The notes below the pieces were generated by a model. The model was not told where the DNA came from. It saw only the letters and a list, made by a program, of their open reading frames with translations, and did no database searches. From the NCBI RefSeq assembly GCF_002242805.1, contig NZ_MCGQ01000007.1:682001-746000 (forward strand): a stretch of DNA of 64,000 bases, read 5' to 3'. Origin of the DNA: Streptomyces diastatochromogenes. Lineage in GTDB: Bacteria; Actinomycetota; Actinomycetes; Streptomycetales; Streptomycetaceae. Shown piece by piece: positions 33,103-41,536 of this stretch. Position 1 is the stretch's first letter; every line of letters begins with the position of its first letter. The position numbers were made by a program, and so were the translations under genes.

Positions 33103-33142
33103 TCACTGACCCTGGTCAGTGACAACTCCCCCTTTCTACACT
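33103..33142 (+). promoter_or_regulatory. Perfect 20-bp palindrome and promoter of the NTPase/receptor operon
   Basis: TCACTGACC (33103-33111) and GGTCAGTGA (33114-33122) are perfect 9-bp arms around CT. A TACACT (33137-33142) -10 candidate lies 14 nt downstream, so the palindrome covers the -35 region. It is likely an operator. No regulator gene lies alongside. Confidence 0.6.
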
Positions 33143-33161
33143 GCTGTTGAGGGGGGATGTG

Positions 33162-35258
33162 GTGCACAGACGGTTGCACGGGCGAGGAGCGCTGTTCGAC
33201 GTCGATCCGGCCGGTCTCGCGCCCCGGCTCGTGGGCCTGCGCCCCCACCAGCACCGTGGTCATCCGTTCGAGCACCCGGGCGAGCTGCCCTTCGTGGTGC
33301 TCACGGGCGCCCGCGGTCTGGGCAAGAGCGCGGTGCTGGCCGAGTTACGGGACGCCTACAAGGGGCACACGCCGGTCGCGTTGATCGACTGTGCGGAGCC
33401 GCAGTTCGCGGGGCCGCCCGCGGAGCGGCCCGCCGAGTCGTGGTCGCCGGTGGCGCAGGCGCTGCTGGTGATCGCCGAGCAGTTGGCGGCGCCGGTGACG
33501 GGCGCCGGGCGGATCACCTTTCCGCGGCTGATGTCGGGCCTGGTGGCGGTGGCCGCGAGCGGCTGGGGCGACGCCGACTCGGAGCGGATCCGCCGGGAGG
33601 TCGAGCGGATCCTGCTGCTGAACGAGAGCGGCTCGTGGGTCAGCGGTCTGGCCGGGCGCTGGGCCGGGAAGGTGGCGGCCAAGGTGGTCGCCGCGGCCAC
33701 CGGCACCGGGCCGCTGGTGTCCGGCGCGATCGAGGCGACCCTGGAGTCCGTCGCCGAGGGCTTCACCAGCCGGCGGCACCAGAAGGCGTCGGTGTGGTAC
33801 CGGACGTACCCGAACGCGGGCGGGCACGCCCAGCGCGGGCTCATGCTGCTGGCGGAGCACTTCCGGGCGGGCGGCACCTCCCGGGAGCACGCCGAGCGGT
33901 ATCTGGTGCGGGCGCTGCTGGCCGACCTGACGGAGGCGTACGCGGGGGTGCTGCCGCGCATGCAGCGGCTCGGAAGGCCCCTGGTGCTGATCGACGACGC
34001 GCAGACCGCGCCGGGGCCCGGGCTGGTGGAGGCCGTGCTGAGCGACCGTGCCCAGGGCATCACGGACCAGGTGGTGTTCGTCGCGGCCCGGCGCGGCGAG
34101 GGCCGCGGGGAGCTGCGCAGCGCGGTCCGGCGGGAGCTGCCGGAGGTGGCCCGGCGCAGCGGCTGGACCCCGGACGCGGCCCCCTCCTCGCGGGCGCTGC
34201 TGGTCGCGCTCGCCCCGCTGAGCCCGGACGACACCCTGCACATCGTCGGCGCCGTCTGCGACGACGTCCCGGTCCCGCCCCAACTCCCGCACGCGACGCA
34301 CCGGTTGACCGGCGGCAACCCGCTGGGCATCGCGCTGCTCGCCGAGTCCGCCGCGCAGAACCGGGCCGGCTCGCTCGGCGAACTGCTCACCGCCGACGTA
34401 CGGCTGGACGAGGACCACGACGCCTCCCCCGCCTACCAGGCGCTGCTGGACCGGCTGGTGCCCGCCGAGCACCTGGACGAGCTGACCGTGCTGGCCGCAG
34501 CGCACGACCACGACTCGGCCTGCGCGCTGGCCGCGGCCCTGCTGCCGGACACCTTCGGCCCGGCGGACGTACGGGCGCTGCGGACCCGGCTGGCCGAGGA
34601 GGGGCTGCCCACCGTGCCGGGCCAGTTCGTCGGCGACCCCTTCGTGCGCACCCTGCTGCTGCTGAGGCTGCATCTGCGGGACCCCGACCACGCGTCGTGG
34701 CGTACGGCGCACGAGACGCTGATCGCGCACTACCCGGAGCCCGGGCAGGCCCGTTACCGGCTCCATCACGAACTCGCCCTGGGCAACACGGAGTCGGCGG
34801 TCGCCGAGCTGCGCGACACCTTCCACACCGCGGACATCCGGACCTGGCTGCGCACCCTGCGCTTCGTGGCGTCCGCGCCCTACTTCCACGCGCACGACGC
34901 CGACGGCCGCGACTTCACCGGCCACGGCGACCGGCGGGCCGCGGTCGCGCTCGGCCGCACGGACGCCGGGCAGGAGCCGCCCGAGGGCGCGGACGCCGTA
35001 CTGCACCTGCGGGTACGGCGGTTGCTGCACGCGGTGTGGCAGCTGGGTGATCCGCTGGTGCTGCCCGACCCGAAGGTGTGCGACCGGCTCCGGTTCGAGC
35101 TGGAGCAGCTGTCCAACCTGCGGCCGGCGGGCAACGCGCTGCTCTGGCGGGCCTCCCGGGACTGGCCCGCGGCGGCGCTCGCCGGGCGCCCGATGGCCGA
35201 TCCAGGCGACCCCGAGGACACGGACGACGGCCCGGACGACCGGAGCGGGGAGGCGTGA
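33162..35258 (+). CDS. P-loop NTPase, STAND-like, partner of a membrane receptor-like protein
   Basis: 698 residues, no membrane segment. Walker A GARGLGKSA (about 48-56) and Walker B-like RPLVLIDDAQTA (about 270) mark an AAA/STAND-type ATPase. The rest (about 330-690) is helical and may hold TPR-like or winged-helix parts. I do not recognise a family name. Start chosen at GTG 33162, 5 nt after AGGGGGG; GTG 33159 is equally in frame. An in-frame TTA (33345-33347, codon 62), six codons after the P-loop, implies bldA dependence. The next gene overlaps its stop (TGATG). Confidence 0.85.
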   Translation: MHRRLHGRGALFDVDPAGLAPRLVGLRPHQHRGHPFEHPGELPFVVLTGARGLGKSAVLAELRDAYKGHTPVALIDCAEPQFAGPPAERPAESWSPVAQALLVIAEQLAAPVTGAGRITFPRLMSGLVAVAASGWGDADSERIRREVERILLLNESGSWVSGLAGRWAGKVAAKVVAAATGTGPLVSGAIEATLESVAEGFTSRRHQKASVWYRTYPNAGGHAQRGLMLLAEHFRAGGTSREHAERYLVRALLADLTEAYAGVLPRMQRLGRPLVLIDDAQTAPGPGLVEAVLSDRAQGITDQVVFVAARRGEGRGELRSAVRRELPEVARRSGWTPDAAPSSRALLVALAPLSPDDTLHIVGAVCDDVPVPPQLPHATHRLTGGNPLGIALLAESAAQNRAGSLGELLTADVRLDEDHDASPAYQALLDRLVPAEHLDELTVLAAAHDHDSACALAAALLPDTFGPADVRALRTRLAEEGLPTVPGQFVGDPFVRTLLLLRLHLRDPDHASWRTAHETLIAHYPEPGQARYRLHHELALGNTESAVAELRDTFHTADIRTWLRTLRFVASAPYFHAHDADGRDFTGHGDRRAAVALGRTDAGQEPPEGADAVLHLRVRRLLHAVWQLGDPLVLPDPKVCDRLRFELEQLSNLRPAGNALLWRASRDWPAAALAGRPMADPGDPEDTDDGPDDRSGEA

Positions 35259-36805
35259 TGGCGCGCAGAGGCGTGGGCACGTGGGTGCGCGAGAGCGTGT
35301 GGGAGATCCCGCTGCGCCGCTACCTGGCGCTGCTGGTGACGGCGGCCCTGGTGACGGGGCTGGTGTTCGGGGTCCGGACGCTGATGCACGAGGACCGCTC
35401 CTGTGCGCCCGGGGTGTCCCGGCCTGCGGACAGCGACGAGTGCGTGGGCGTGGCGACGGGCTCGTACGACTTCGAGCACGCGCAACTGAGGGACGTCGTA
35501 CGGGCGATCGCGCGGGAGAACGACCGTCTCAAGCCCGGCAGTTACGTCACGGTCGCGCTGATGCTGCCGTACAGCTCCACCGCCGCGACCAACCTGAACG
35601 ACATCCAGCACCAGCTGCAGGGCGCCTACCTGGCGCAGTACCAGGCCAACCACGACGCCAACGGGGAGGCGCCCGCGATCCGGCTGGTGCTGGCCAACCC
35701 GGGCGCGACCGGGGACCACTGGGAGCAGACGGTGGACCAGCTGGCGCGGATGACGACGAGCGCGGACCGGCTGCGGGCCGTGGCGGGGATCGGGCAGAGC
35801 ACCGACAACAACAAGAAGGCCGTCCAGGCGCTGACCCGGCGCGGGATCCCGGTGGTCGGCTCCTCGATCACCGCCGACGACCTGGCCAACGGGCAGGGCG
35901 GCAAGGACCCCTACCCCGGCCTCGCCCGGGTGTCGCCGACCAACACCGACGAGGCCCGCGCGCTGGCGTCCTTCGCCAAGGTGAGCGCGGGCAAGGCGCT
36001 GCTGGTGTACGACAAGCCGGGCGACCCCTACACCCGGACGCTGCAGGAGTCGTTCGCGGCGCTGATCAAGGGCTCGCCGTACGAGCCGCAGCCGTTCACG
36101 CCGCCCGCCGACCGCAGCAAGGAGGGCACGACCGCGAACACCTTCCGGCAGATCACACACCTGGTGTGCGACACCTCCCGGGAGACCGACACGATCCTGT
36201 TCGCGGGACGGCACACGCAGTTGCGGCAGTTCATCAACGCGCTGGGCGGACGCGGCTGCCAGGACCGGAAGTTCACGGTGCTGACCGGTGACGAGGCGTC
36301 GTACCTGACCCACGAGCGCGACCTGGACCGCGACGCCCTGCGCCACCACCTCTCCGTCCGCTACACCTCCCTCGCCCACCCGGACGCCTGGGCGAAGGAC
36401 CCGGCGAAGACCGGTGGCTCGGCGGCGGACTTCGGGGTGCTGCAGCGGCTGCTGACGGCCGCCGAACGGAAGCCGTCCGGGCCGATCGGTTCGGTCGCGC
36501 TGGACGACGGTCAGCTGATCATCGGCTACGACGCCCTGCAGCTGGCGGTGCACGGCATCCGCGAGGCGGTGCCTGACGGGCGGAACGTCCCGTCGCTCGC
36601 GGACGTCGGTCTGCAGTGGCCGCAGGTCAAGGGCTCGCTCCGGGTGAGCGGGGCGAGCGGCTGGATCTGCCTGGACGTGCACGGCAACCCGTACGACAAG
36701 GCCGTGCCGATCGTGGAGCTGACCCCCGAGGGCGGCTCACGGTTCGTGAAGATCGCCTGGCCGGAGGAGAAGCCGCCGGCGAAGGAGTGCCTGCCGCCGT
36801 CCTGA
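35258..36805 (+). CDS. Membrane-anchored periplasmic-binding-protein-like receptor
   Basis: 515 residues. A basic N-terminus and one helix (about 21-42, YLALLVTAALVTGLVFGVRT) lead into a large external domain of the type I periplasmic binding (Peripla_BP_6/LivJ-like) fold: VTVALMLPYSSTAATN, AVAGIGQSTDNNKKAVQALT, and ARVSPTNTDEARALASFA. There is no ABC permease nearby. Start ATG overlaps the NTPase stop, so the two are translated together. The likely job is to sense an outside ligand and signal to the NTPase; this is inference. Convergent with the SRPBCC gene, 13 bp away. Confidence 0.85.
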   Translation: MARRGVGTWVRESVWEIPLRRYLALLVTAALVTGLVFGVRTLMHEDRSCAPGVSRPADSDECVGVATGSYDFEHAQLRDVVRAIARENDRLKPGSYVTVALMLPYSSTAATNLNDIQHQLQGAYLAQYQANHDANGEAPAIRLVLANPGATGDHWEQTVDQLARMTTSADRLRAVAGIGQSTDNNKKAVQALTRRGIPVVGSSITADDLANGQGGKDPYPGLARVSPTNTDEARALASFAKVSAGKALLVYDKPGDPYTRTLQESFAALIKGSPYEPQPFTPPADRSKEGTTANTFRQITHLVCDTSRETDTILFAGRHTQLRQFINALGGRGCQDRKFTVLTGDEASYLTHERDLDRDALRHHLSVRYTSLAHPDAWAKDPAKTGGSAADFGVLQRLLTAAERKPSGPIGSVALDDGQLIIGYDALQLAVHGIREAVPDGRNVPSLADVGLQWPQVKGSLRVSGASGWICLDVHGNPYDKAVPIVELTPEGGSRFVKIAWPEEKPPAKECLPPS

Positions 36806-36818
36806 GCGCCGGGCCGTC

Positions 36819-37220
36819 CTAGGCACGCCGGAGAAACTCGACCAGTCGTTCGAATCTGGTGCGCCAGTCGGCCTCCGACTCGCCCTCGCCCCGGAACTCG
36901 TGGGTGAAGCGCAGCACGCTCGCGGTGTCCCCGTCCCGCTCCAGATGGAACCGGATGCGGCCGCCGCCCTCCACGGTGTACTCCGCGACCCGGTCCACGT
37001 CCCACGCGGTGACCCGGCCGGTGCCCAGGTCACGCAGGGTGACCAGACCGTGGAGCCGGGGTTCGAGCACGTCGGCGGCGGTGCACCACCCCGAAAGCCC
37101 CTCCCGGGTGGCCACCGCCGGCCAGACCTCCTCCATGGACCTCGGGAGCCGCACCAGGAAGTGGAGTATGTGCGTGTTCCCGTGGGTCTGACTGGTGCCC
37201 TGTGCGATGGAACCGCTCAT
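36819..37220 (-). CDS. SRPBCC/START-like domain protein
   Basis: 133 residues with the SRPBCC fold pattern: VRLPRSMEEVWPAVATREGL near the start, a central beta-sheet, and a C-terminal helix (DWRTRFERLVEFLRRA). It resembles the activator of Hsp90 ATPase homologue 1-like/polyketide-cyclase group, which binds hydrophobic ligands. It is the next gene after ccsB on the same strand (25 bp) but not functionally linked to it. ATG 37220; no secretion signal. Confidence 0.85.
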   Translation of the reverse strand: MSGSIAQGTSQTHGNTHILHFLVRLPRSMEEVWPAVATREGLSGWCTAADVLEPRLHGLVTLRDLGTGRVTAWDVDRVAEYTVEGGGRIRFHLERDGDTASVLRFTHEFRGEGESEADWRTRFERLVEFLRRA

Positions 37221-37245
37221 GGCACCAGTGTGGGCGACCGGCGGC

Positions 37246-38349
37246 TCAGACGCCCGCGTAGGAGTGCTTGCCGGTCACGAAGATGTTGACGCCGTAGTAG
37301 TTGAACAGCCAGCAGCCGAAGGCGATCATCGCCAGGTAGGCGGCCTTGCGGCCCTTCCAGCCGGCCGTGGCCCGGGCGTGCAGGTAGCAGGCGTAGGCGA
37401 TCCAGGTGATGAAGGACCAGGTCTCCTTGGGGTCCCAGTTCCAGTAGCGGCCCCAGGCGTCGCCCGCCCAGATCGCGCCCGCGATGATCGTGAACGTCCA
37501 CAGCGGGAAGACGGCCGCGTTGACCCGGTAGGCGAACTTGTCCAGCGAGGCGGAGGCGGGCAGGCGCTCCAGCACCGAGGTCGCGAAGGCGCCGGGCTTG
37601 CCGCCGGTCTGCAGCTTGTTCTCGTACGAGTCCTTGAACAGGTACAGGATCGTGGCGACCGCGCCGACGTAGAACACCGCGCCGCAGAAGATCGCGGTGG
37701 AGACGTGGATGTACAGCCAGTACGAGTGCAGAGCGGGGACCAGCTGGTCACTCGCGGTGTACAGGACGGTGACCGCGAGACCGAGGTCGAGCAGGACCGT
37801 GGTGATCAGGAACAGGCCGAGCCAGCGCACGTTCTTCTTCAGCGCCAGCAGGCCCAGGTACACCCCGACCGCGACCGTGGAGAAGGTGATGTTGAACTCG
37901 TACATGTTGCCCCACGGCGCCCGCTCCACGGAGGCCGCGCGGGTGGCGACCCCGCCCAGCTCCACCAGGAACGCGAGCACGGTGAGGGAGATGGCGATCC
38001 GCCCGTAGAGGTCGCCCTGCTCGTCCCCGCCGTGCGCACCGGGCCCGTCCGGCACGTCCCGGGCGCCGGACGCGGAGCGCACGACGACCTTGGGCCGCTC
38101 CAGCACGGCCGTGCCGCCGGCCTGGTTGACGGTGACGGCGGGCGCGCTCGCCGCCTTCTGCGCGCCCTGGGCAGTCAGCGCCGCGGCCGTACGGGCCACC
38201 TTGCTGCGGCTGCCGAGGAGCCACTCGGCGATGTACGCGAAGAAGGCCAGGGTGTAGACGGCCATGGACGAGTAGATCAGCGTGTTGCTGATGCTCGCCA
38301 GGTGTTCGTTGGTCGCGACGGCGAGATCGGTTGCGGCGGCGAGAGTCAC
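37246..38349 (-). CDS. ccsB: Cytochrome c biogenesis protein CcsB/ResC
   Basis: 367 residues, multi-span membrane protein. The tryptophan-rich heme-binding signature WNWDPKETWSF is near the C-terminus, with heme-ligand histidines around it. With ResB it moves heme across the membrane and ligates it to apocytochrome c (System II). GTG 38349 overlaps the resB stop (GTGA), the usual coupling. Last gene of the resA-ccdA-resB-ccsB run. Confidence 0.95.
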   Translation of the reverse strand: MTLAAATDLAVATNEHLASISNTLIYSSMAVYTLAFFAYIAEWLLGSRSKVARTAAALTAQGAQKAASAPAVTVNQAGGTAVLERPKVVVRSASGARDVPDGPGAHGGDEQGDLYGRIAISLTVLAFLVELGGVATRAASVERAPWGNMYEFNITFSTVAVGVYLGLLALKKNVRWLGLFLITTVLLDLGLAVTVLYTASDQLVPALHSYWLYIHVSTAIFCGAVFYVGAVATILYLFKDSYENKLQTGGKPGAFATSVLERLPASASLDKFAYRVNAAVFPLWTFTIIAGAIWAGDAWGRYWNWDPKETWSFITWIAYACYLHARATAGWKGRKAAYLAMIAFGCWLFNYYGVNIFVTGKHSYAGV

Positions 38350-40061
38350 TTCTCAGCCCCTTCGGCAGGTACGACTTGGGGGTCGGGGGATGCTTCGTTG
38401 GATGCTGAAGAGTCGTCGGGGTCGGGTGCCCCCGGCGCCTGGTCGTAGAGGGTTCCGGCGAGGTGGCCCAGTTCCTCGGGCACCTTGGCGGACTCGCTGC
38501 GGCCGAGCCCGGCCATCTCGACGACCGTGACGCCGTCGGCGCCGCGCACCGCCCGCACCCACACGCGGCGGCGCTGGATGAACAGGGACCCGGCCAGGCC
38601 GAAGATCGCGGCGAGGGCACCGCCGAGCGCCCAGCCGCTGCCCGGCTCCTGGACGATCTCGAAGCCGGCCCACTCCTTGATGTCCTTCTCCAGGGTGATG
38701 GAGCCGGCACCGTTCGGGAGCTGCATGGTCTGCCCGGGCTTGAGGTTCCCGCGCAGCTGCAGGCCCTTGGCGTCCTTGAACGCCTTCATGTGGCTCTTGT
38801 CGAGCTGGTACACGCTCTGCGGAAGGCCCGAGTCGACGCCGAGGTCGCCGTGGTACGGCTCCAGGTTCAGCACCGGGTTCAGCAGTGCCGGGAACTGCGA
38901 GAGCACCGAGGCGCCACCGCCGTACGTCGGCAGGAAGAAGGCCCGGATGCCGAGCTGCTCCTTCTGCCCCTTGGCGTCGCGGTAGCCGTCCATGACCTTG
39001 ATGACGCCCTGCGAGGTGACGTTGCCGTCGAGCGGCAGCAGCGGTACGGCGTCCTGGTAGACGACCTTGCCCTTGCCGTCGCGGACCGTGATGACGGGCG
39101 CGTAGCCGTGGCTGACCAGGTAGACCTTGGAGTCGCCGATCTGCAGCGGCTCGTTGACCTTGATGGTGGCCGGCTTCTCCTTGCCGTACGCGCCCTCGCT
39201 GTAGGCGATCTTCGCCTGGAAGGTGCGCGGGGTGCCGCGGCTGGGGCCGGTCAGCTCGTAGGTGCCCTTGAAGTCCTTCAGGTCGAAGCTGAAGGGCACC
39301 AGCTCGTCGGTGGTGAACATGCTGCCGGACTTGAAGTCGTCGTACATCGGCAGCGCGTTGGAGAAGCCGTCGCCCTCCACCATCAGCTTGGTGCCGTCCG
39401 ACTTGAACATCTGGCCCGAGGCGAAGGCGGTCAGCAGCACGATCAGCGCGATGTGGAAGACCAGGTTGCCCAGCTCCCGTACGTACCCCTTCTCGGCGGC
39501 GACGGCGTCATCGACGAGATGGGCGCGGAAGCGGCGCTTCTTGAGCAGCGCGAGCGCGGCCTCGCGGACCTGCTCCGGCTCGGCGGTGGTGCGCCAGGTG
39601 GTGTAGGCGGGCAGCCGGTCCAGCCGCTTGGGGGCGCCCGGCGGACGGCCGCGCAGCTGGCCGACGAACTGCCAGGTACGCGGGACGATGCAGCCGATGA
39701 GGGAGACGAACAGCAGGATGTAGATCGCGGAGAACCACACCGAGCTGTAGACGTGGAACAGGCCGAGCTTGTCGTAGACCGGCGCGAGCGTCTTGTGCGC
39801 CTGGCGGAAGTCGTCGACCTTGGAGGCGTCGGCGCCGGTCTGCGGGATCAGCGAGCCGGGGATCGCGCCGAGCGAGAGCAGCAGGAGCAGCAGCAGCGCG
39901 ACCCGCATCGAGGTCAGCTGCCGCCAGAACCAGCGGGCCCAGCCGATGACACCGATGCCCGGTACGGCGGCGATCTCCTCCCGCGGGGCGGTGGACAACT
40001 GGGAGCCGGCCGCCCCCAGGTCCTCCTGGTCCTGGCCCTTGTCGGTTTCGGTCTTGCTCAT
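38346..40061 (-). CDS. resB: Cytochrome c biogenesis protein ResB
   Basis: 571 residues. Membrane helices near the N-terminus (MRVALLLLLLLSLGAIPGSL) surround LIPQTGAD, followed by a large extracytoplasmic domain and a final helix (about 505-525, WALGGALAAIFGLAGSLF). Matches ResB/Ccs1, the partner of ResC in heme delivery and ligation. ATG 40061 lies 3 bp after the ccdA stop; its own stop overlaps ccsB. The acidic N-terminal extension of about 40 residues is typical of actinobacterial versions. Confidence 0.95.
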   Translation of the reverse strand: MSKTETDKGQDQEDLGAAGSQLSTAPREEIAAVPGIGVIGWARWFWRQLTSMRVALLLLLLLSLGAIPGSLIPQTGADASKVDDFRQAHKTLAPVYDKLGLFHVYSSVWFSAIYILLFVSLIGCIVPRTWQFVGQLRGRPPGAPKRLDRLPAYTTWRTTAEPEQVREAALALLKKRRFRAHLVDDAVAAEKGYVRELGNLVFHIALIVLLTAFASGQMFKSDGTKLMVEGDGFSNALPMYDDFKSGSMFTTDELVPFSFDLKDFKGTYELTGPSRGTPRTFQAKIAYSEGAYGKEKPATIKVNEPLQIGDSKVYLVSHGYAPVITVRDGKGKVVYQDAVPLLPLDGNVTSQGVIKVMDGYRDAKGQKEQLGIRAFFLPTYGGGASVLSQFPALLNPVLNLEPYHGDLGVDSGLPQSVYQLDKSHMKAFKDAKGLQLRGNLKPGQTMQLPNGAGSITLEKDIKEWAGFEIVQEPGSGWALGGALAAIFGLAGSLFIQRRRVWVRAVRGADGVTVVEMAGLGRSESAKVPEELGHLAGTLYDQAPGAPDPDDSSASNEASPDPQVVPAEGAEK

Positions 40062-40064
40062 CGA

Positions 40065-40829
40065 TCAGATCCCCACAGTGAAGCCGTTGGACCAGGTCTG
40101 CATCTGCTGCACGAGACTGTCCCACGCCCCGGTCAGCAGCAGCACACCGGTCACGATCATCATCGTGCCGCCGATGCGCATCACCCAGACATAGTGGCGC
40201 TTGACCCAGCCGAAGGCGCCGAGCGCCTTGCGGAAGGCGACCGCGGCGAGCACGAAGGGCACGCCGAGGCCCAGGCAGTAGGCGACCATCAGCACGGCGC
40301 CGCGCCCGGCGCTGGACTGCTGGATGGAGAGGGAGTTCACCGCCGCGAGGGTCGGGCCGATGCAGGGCGTCCAGCCGATGCCGAACAGGGCGCCGAGTAT
40401 GGGCGCGCCCACCAGGCCGGTCGTCGGCCGCTTGTGGAAGCGGAACTCGCGCTGGGTGAACCAGGGCATCAGCCCCATGAAGAACACGCCCATGAGGATC
40501 ATGAGGACGCCGAGCGCCTTGGACAGGACGTCCTTGTGCTCCTGGAGGGTCCAGCCGAAGAAGCCGAACAGCGCCCCGCCGGAGATGAACACGGCGCTGA
40601 AGCCGAGCACGAACAGGGAGGCGCCGGTGACCATGCGCCCCCGTTTGGCCTCGGCCAGGTCGGTGCCGGCGACCCCGGTGACGTAGGAGAGGTAACCGGG
40701 GACCAGCGGCAGGACGCAGGGCGAGAAGAAGGAGACGAGGCCGCCGAGCAGGGCGATCGGCAGGGCGACCAGCAGCGCGCCGTTCTTCACGGTCTGGTTC
40801 TCCGCGGCGAGCGTGAGGAGTGCGCTCAC
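40065..40829 (-). CDS. ccdA: Thiol-disulfide interchange membrane protein CcdA
   Basis: 254 residues with six hydrophobic helices. The two redox cysteines sit in FFSPCVLPLVPG and GIGWTPCIGPT, as in CcdA/DsbD-type proteins. It carries electrons from cytoplasmic thioredoxin outward to reduce the ResA-like thioredoxin, keeping apocytochrome c cysteines reduced. GTG 40829 lies 1 nt past the resA stop. Confidence 0.95.
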   Translation of the reverse strand: MSALLTLAAENQTVKNGALLVALPIALLGGLVSFFSPCVLPLVPGYLSYVTGVAGTDLAEAKRGRMVTGASLFVLGFSAVFISGGALFGFFGWTLQEHKDVLSKALGVLMILMGVFFMGLMPWFTQREFRFHKRPTTGLVGAPILGALFGIGWTPCIGPTLAAVNSLSIQQSSAGRGAVLMVAYCLGLGVPFVLAAVAFRKALGAFGWVKRHYVWVMRIGGTMMIVTGVLLLTGAWDSLVQQMQTWSNGFTVGI

Positions 40830-40830
40830 G

Positions 40831-41421
40831 TCACTTCTCCGCGAGGACCGGCTTGAGCATCTTCAGCAGGGCGGTGTCGTCGAGCGCCTCCAGCGCCCGC
40901 GCGGCGACCTTCCCGTTCTTGTCGATGATGAGCGTGGAGGGGATCAGCTGCGGGTTGAGCGTGCCCTTCTCGAAGCGGAGCATCAGCTTGCCCGTCGGGT
41001 CGTACAGACTCGGGTAGCTGATCCCGTGCTCCTTCTCGAAGGCGACCGCGGGCGTGGTGCTGGTGTCCCGGGTGTTGATGCCGACGAACTGGACGCCCTT
41101 GCCCTCGTACGCCTGGGAGACCTTGGAGAAGTACTTGGCCTCCTCCCGGCACGGCCCGCACCACGAGCCCCAGACGTTGATCACGACGACCTTGCCCTTG
41201 TAGCCGGCGACGTCCAGGGTCTTGCCGTCGATGGTCTTGCCGGACAGGTCGGGCGCCGTGGCCCGCTTGCCCTGCGCGACGGTGTCGATGCCGTTGTTGC
41301 CGGTGACGAAGCCGGTGTTGCCGCCCCCGCCGGAGGTGCCGCCGTTGCCGCACGCGGACAGGGTCAGGGCCGCCGCGGCGGCCATGGCGCCAAGCAGGAC
41401 GGCGCGGCTACGGGTACTCAT
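40831..41421 (-). CDS. resA: ResA/TlpA-type thioredoxin-fold lipoprotein
   Basis: 196 residues. Signal sequence with lipobox LSAC (Cys about 24), then a thioredoxin fold with active-site WCGPC in NVWGSWCGPCREE. It should reduce apocytochrome c outside the membrane, accepting electrons from CcdA. First gene of the cytochrome c maturation run; the promoter must lie in the 115 bp before the deacetylase-like gene's end. ATG 41421. Confidence 0.95.
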   Translation of the reverse strand: MSTRSRAVLLGAMAAAAALTLSACGNGGTSGGGGNTGFVTGNNGIDTVAQGKRATAPDLSGKTIDGKTLDVAGYKGKVVVINVWGSWCGPCREEAKYFSKVSQAYEGKGVQFVGINTRDTSTTPAVAFEKEHGISYPSLYDPTGKLMLRFEKGTLNPQLIPSTLIIDKNGKVAARALEALDDTALLKMLKPVLAEK

Positions 41422-41536
41422 GTGAAAAGTTTCGCATGCCTGTTCCGGGGATCTCGCGCGCCCCCCTGGCGGGCGGAAAACCGCATTTCAGGAGGTATTT
41501 ACTCCGGACATTTCGGTCAGCCTTCCCGGTGGCTCC

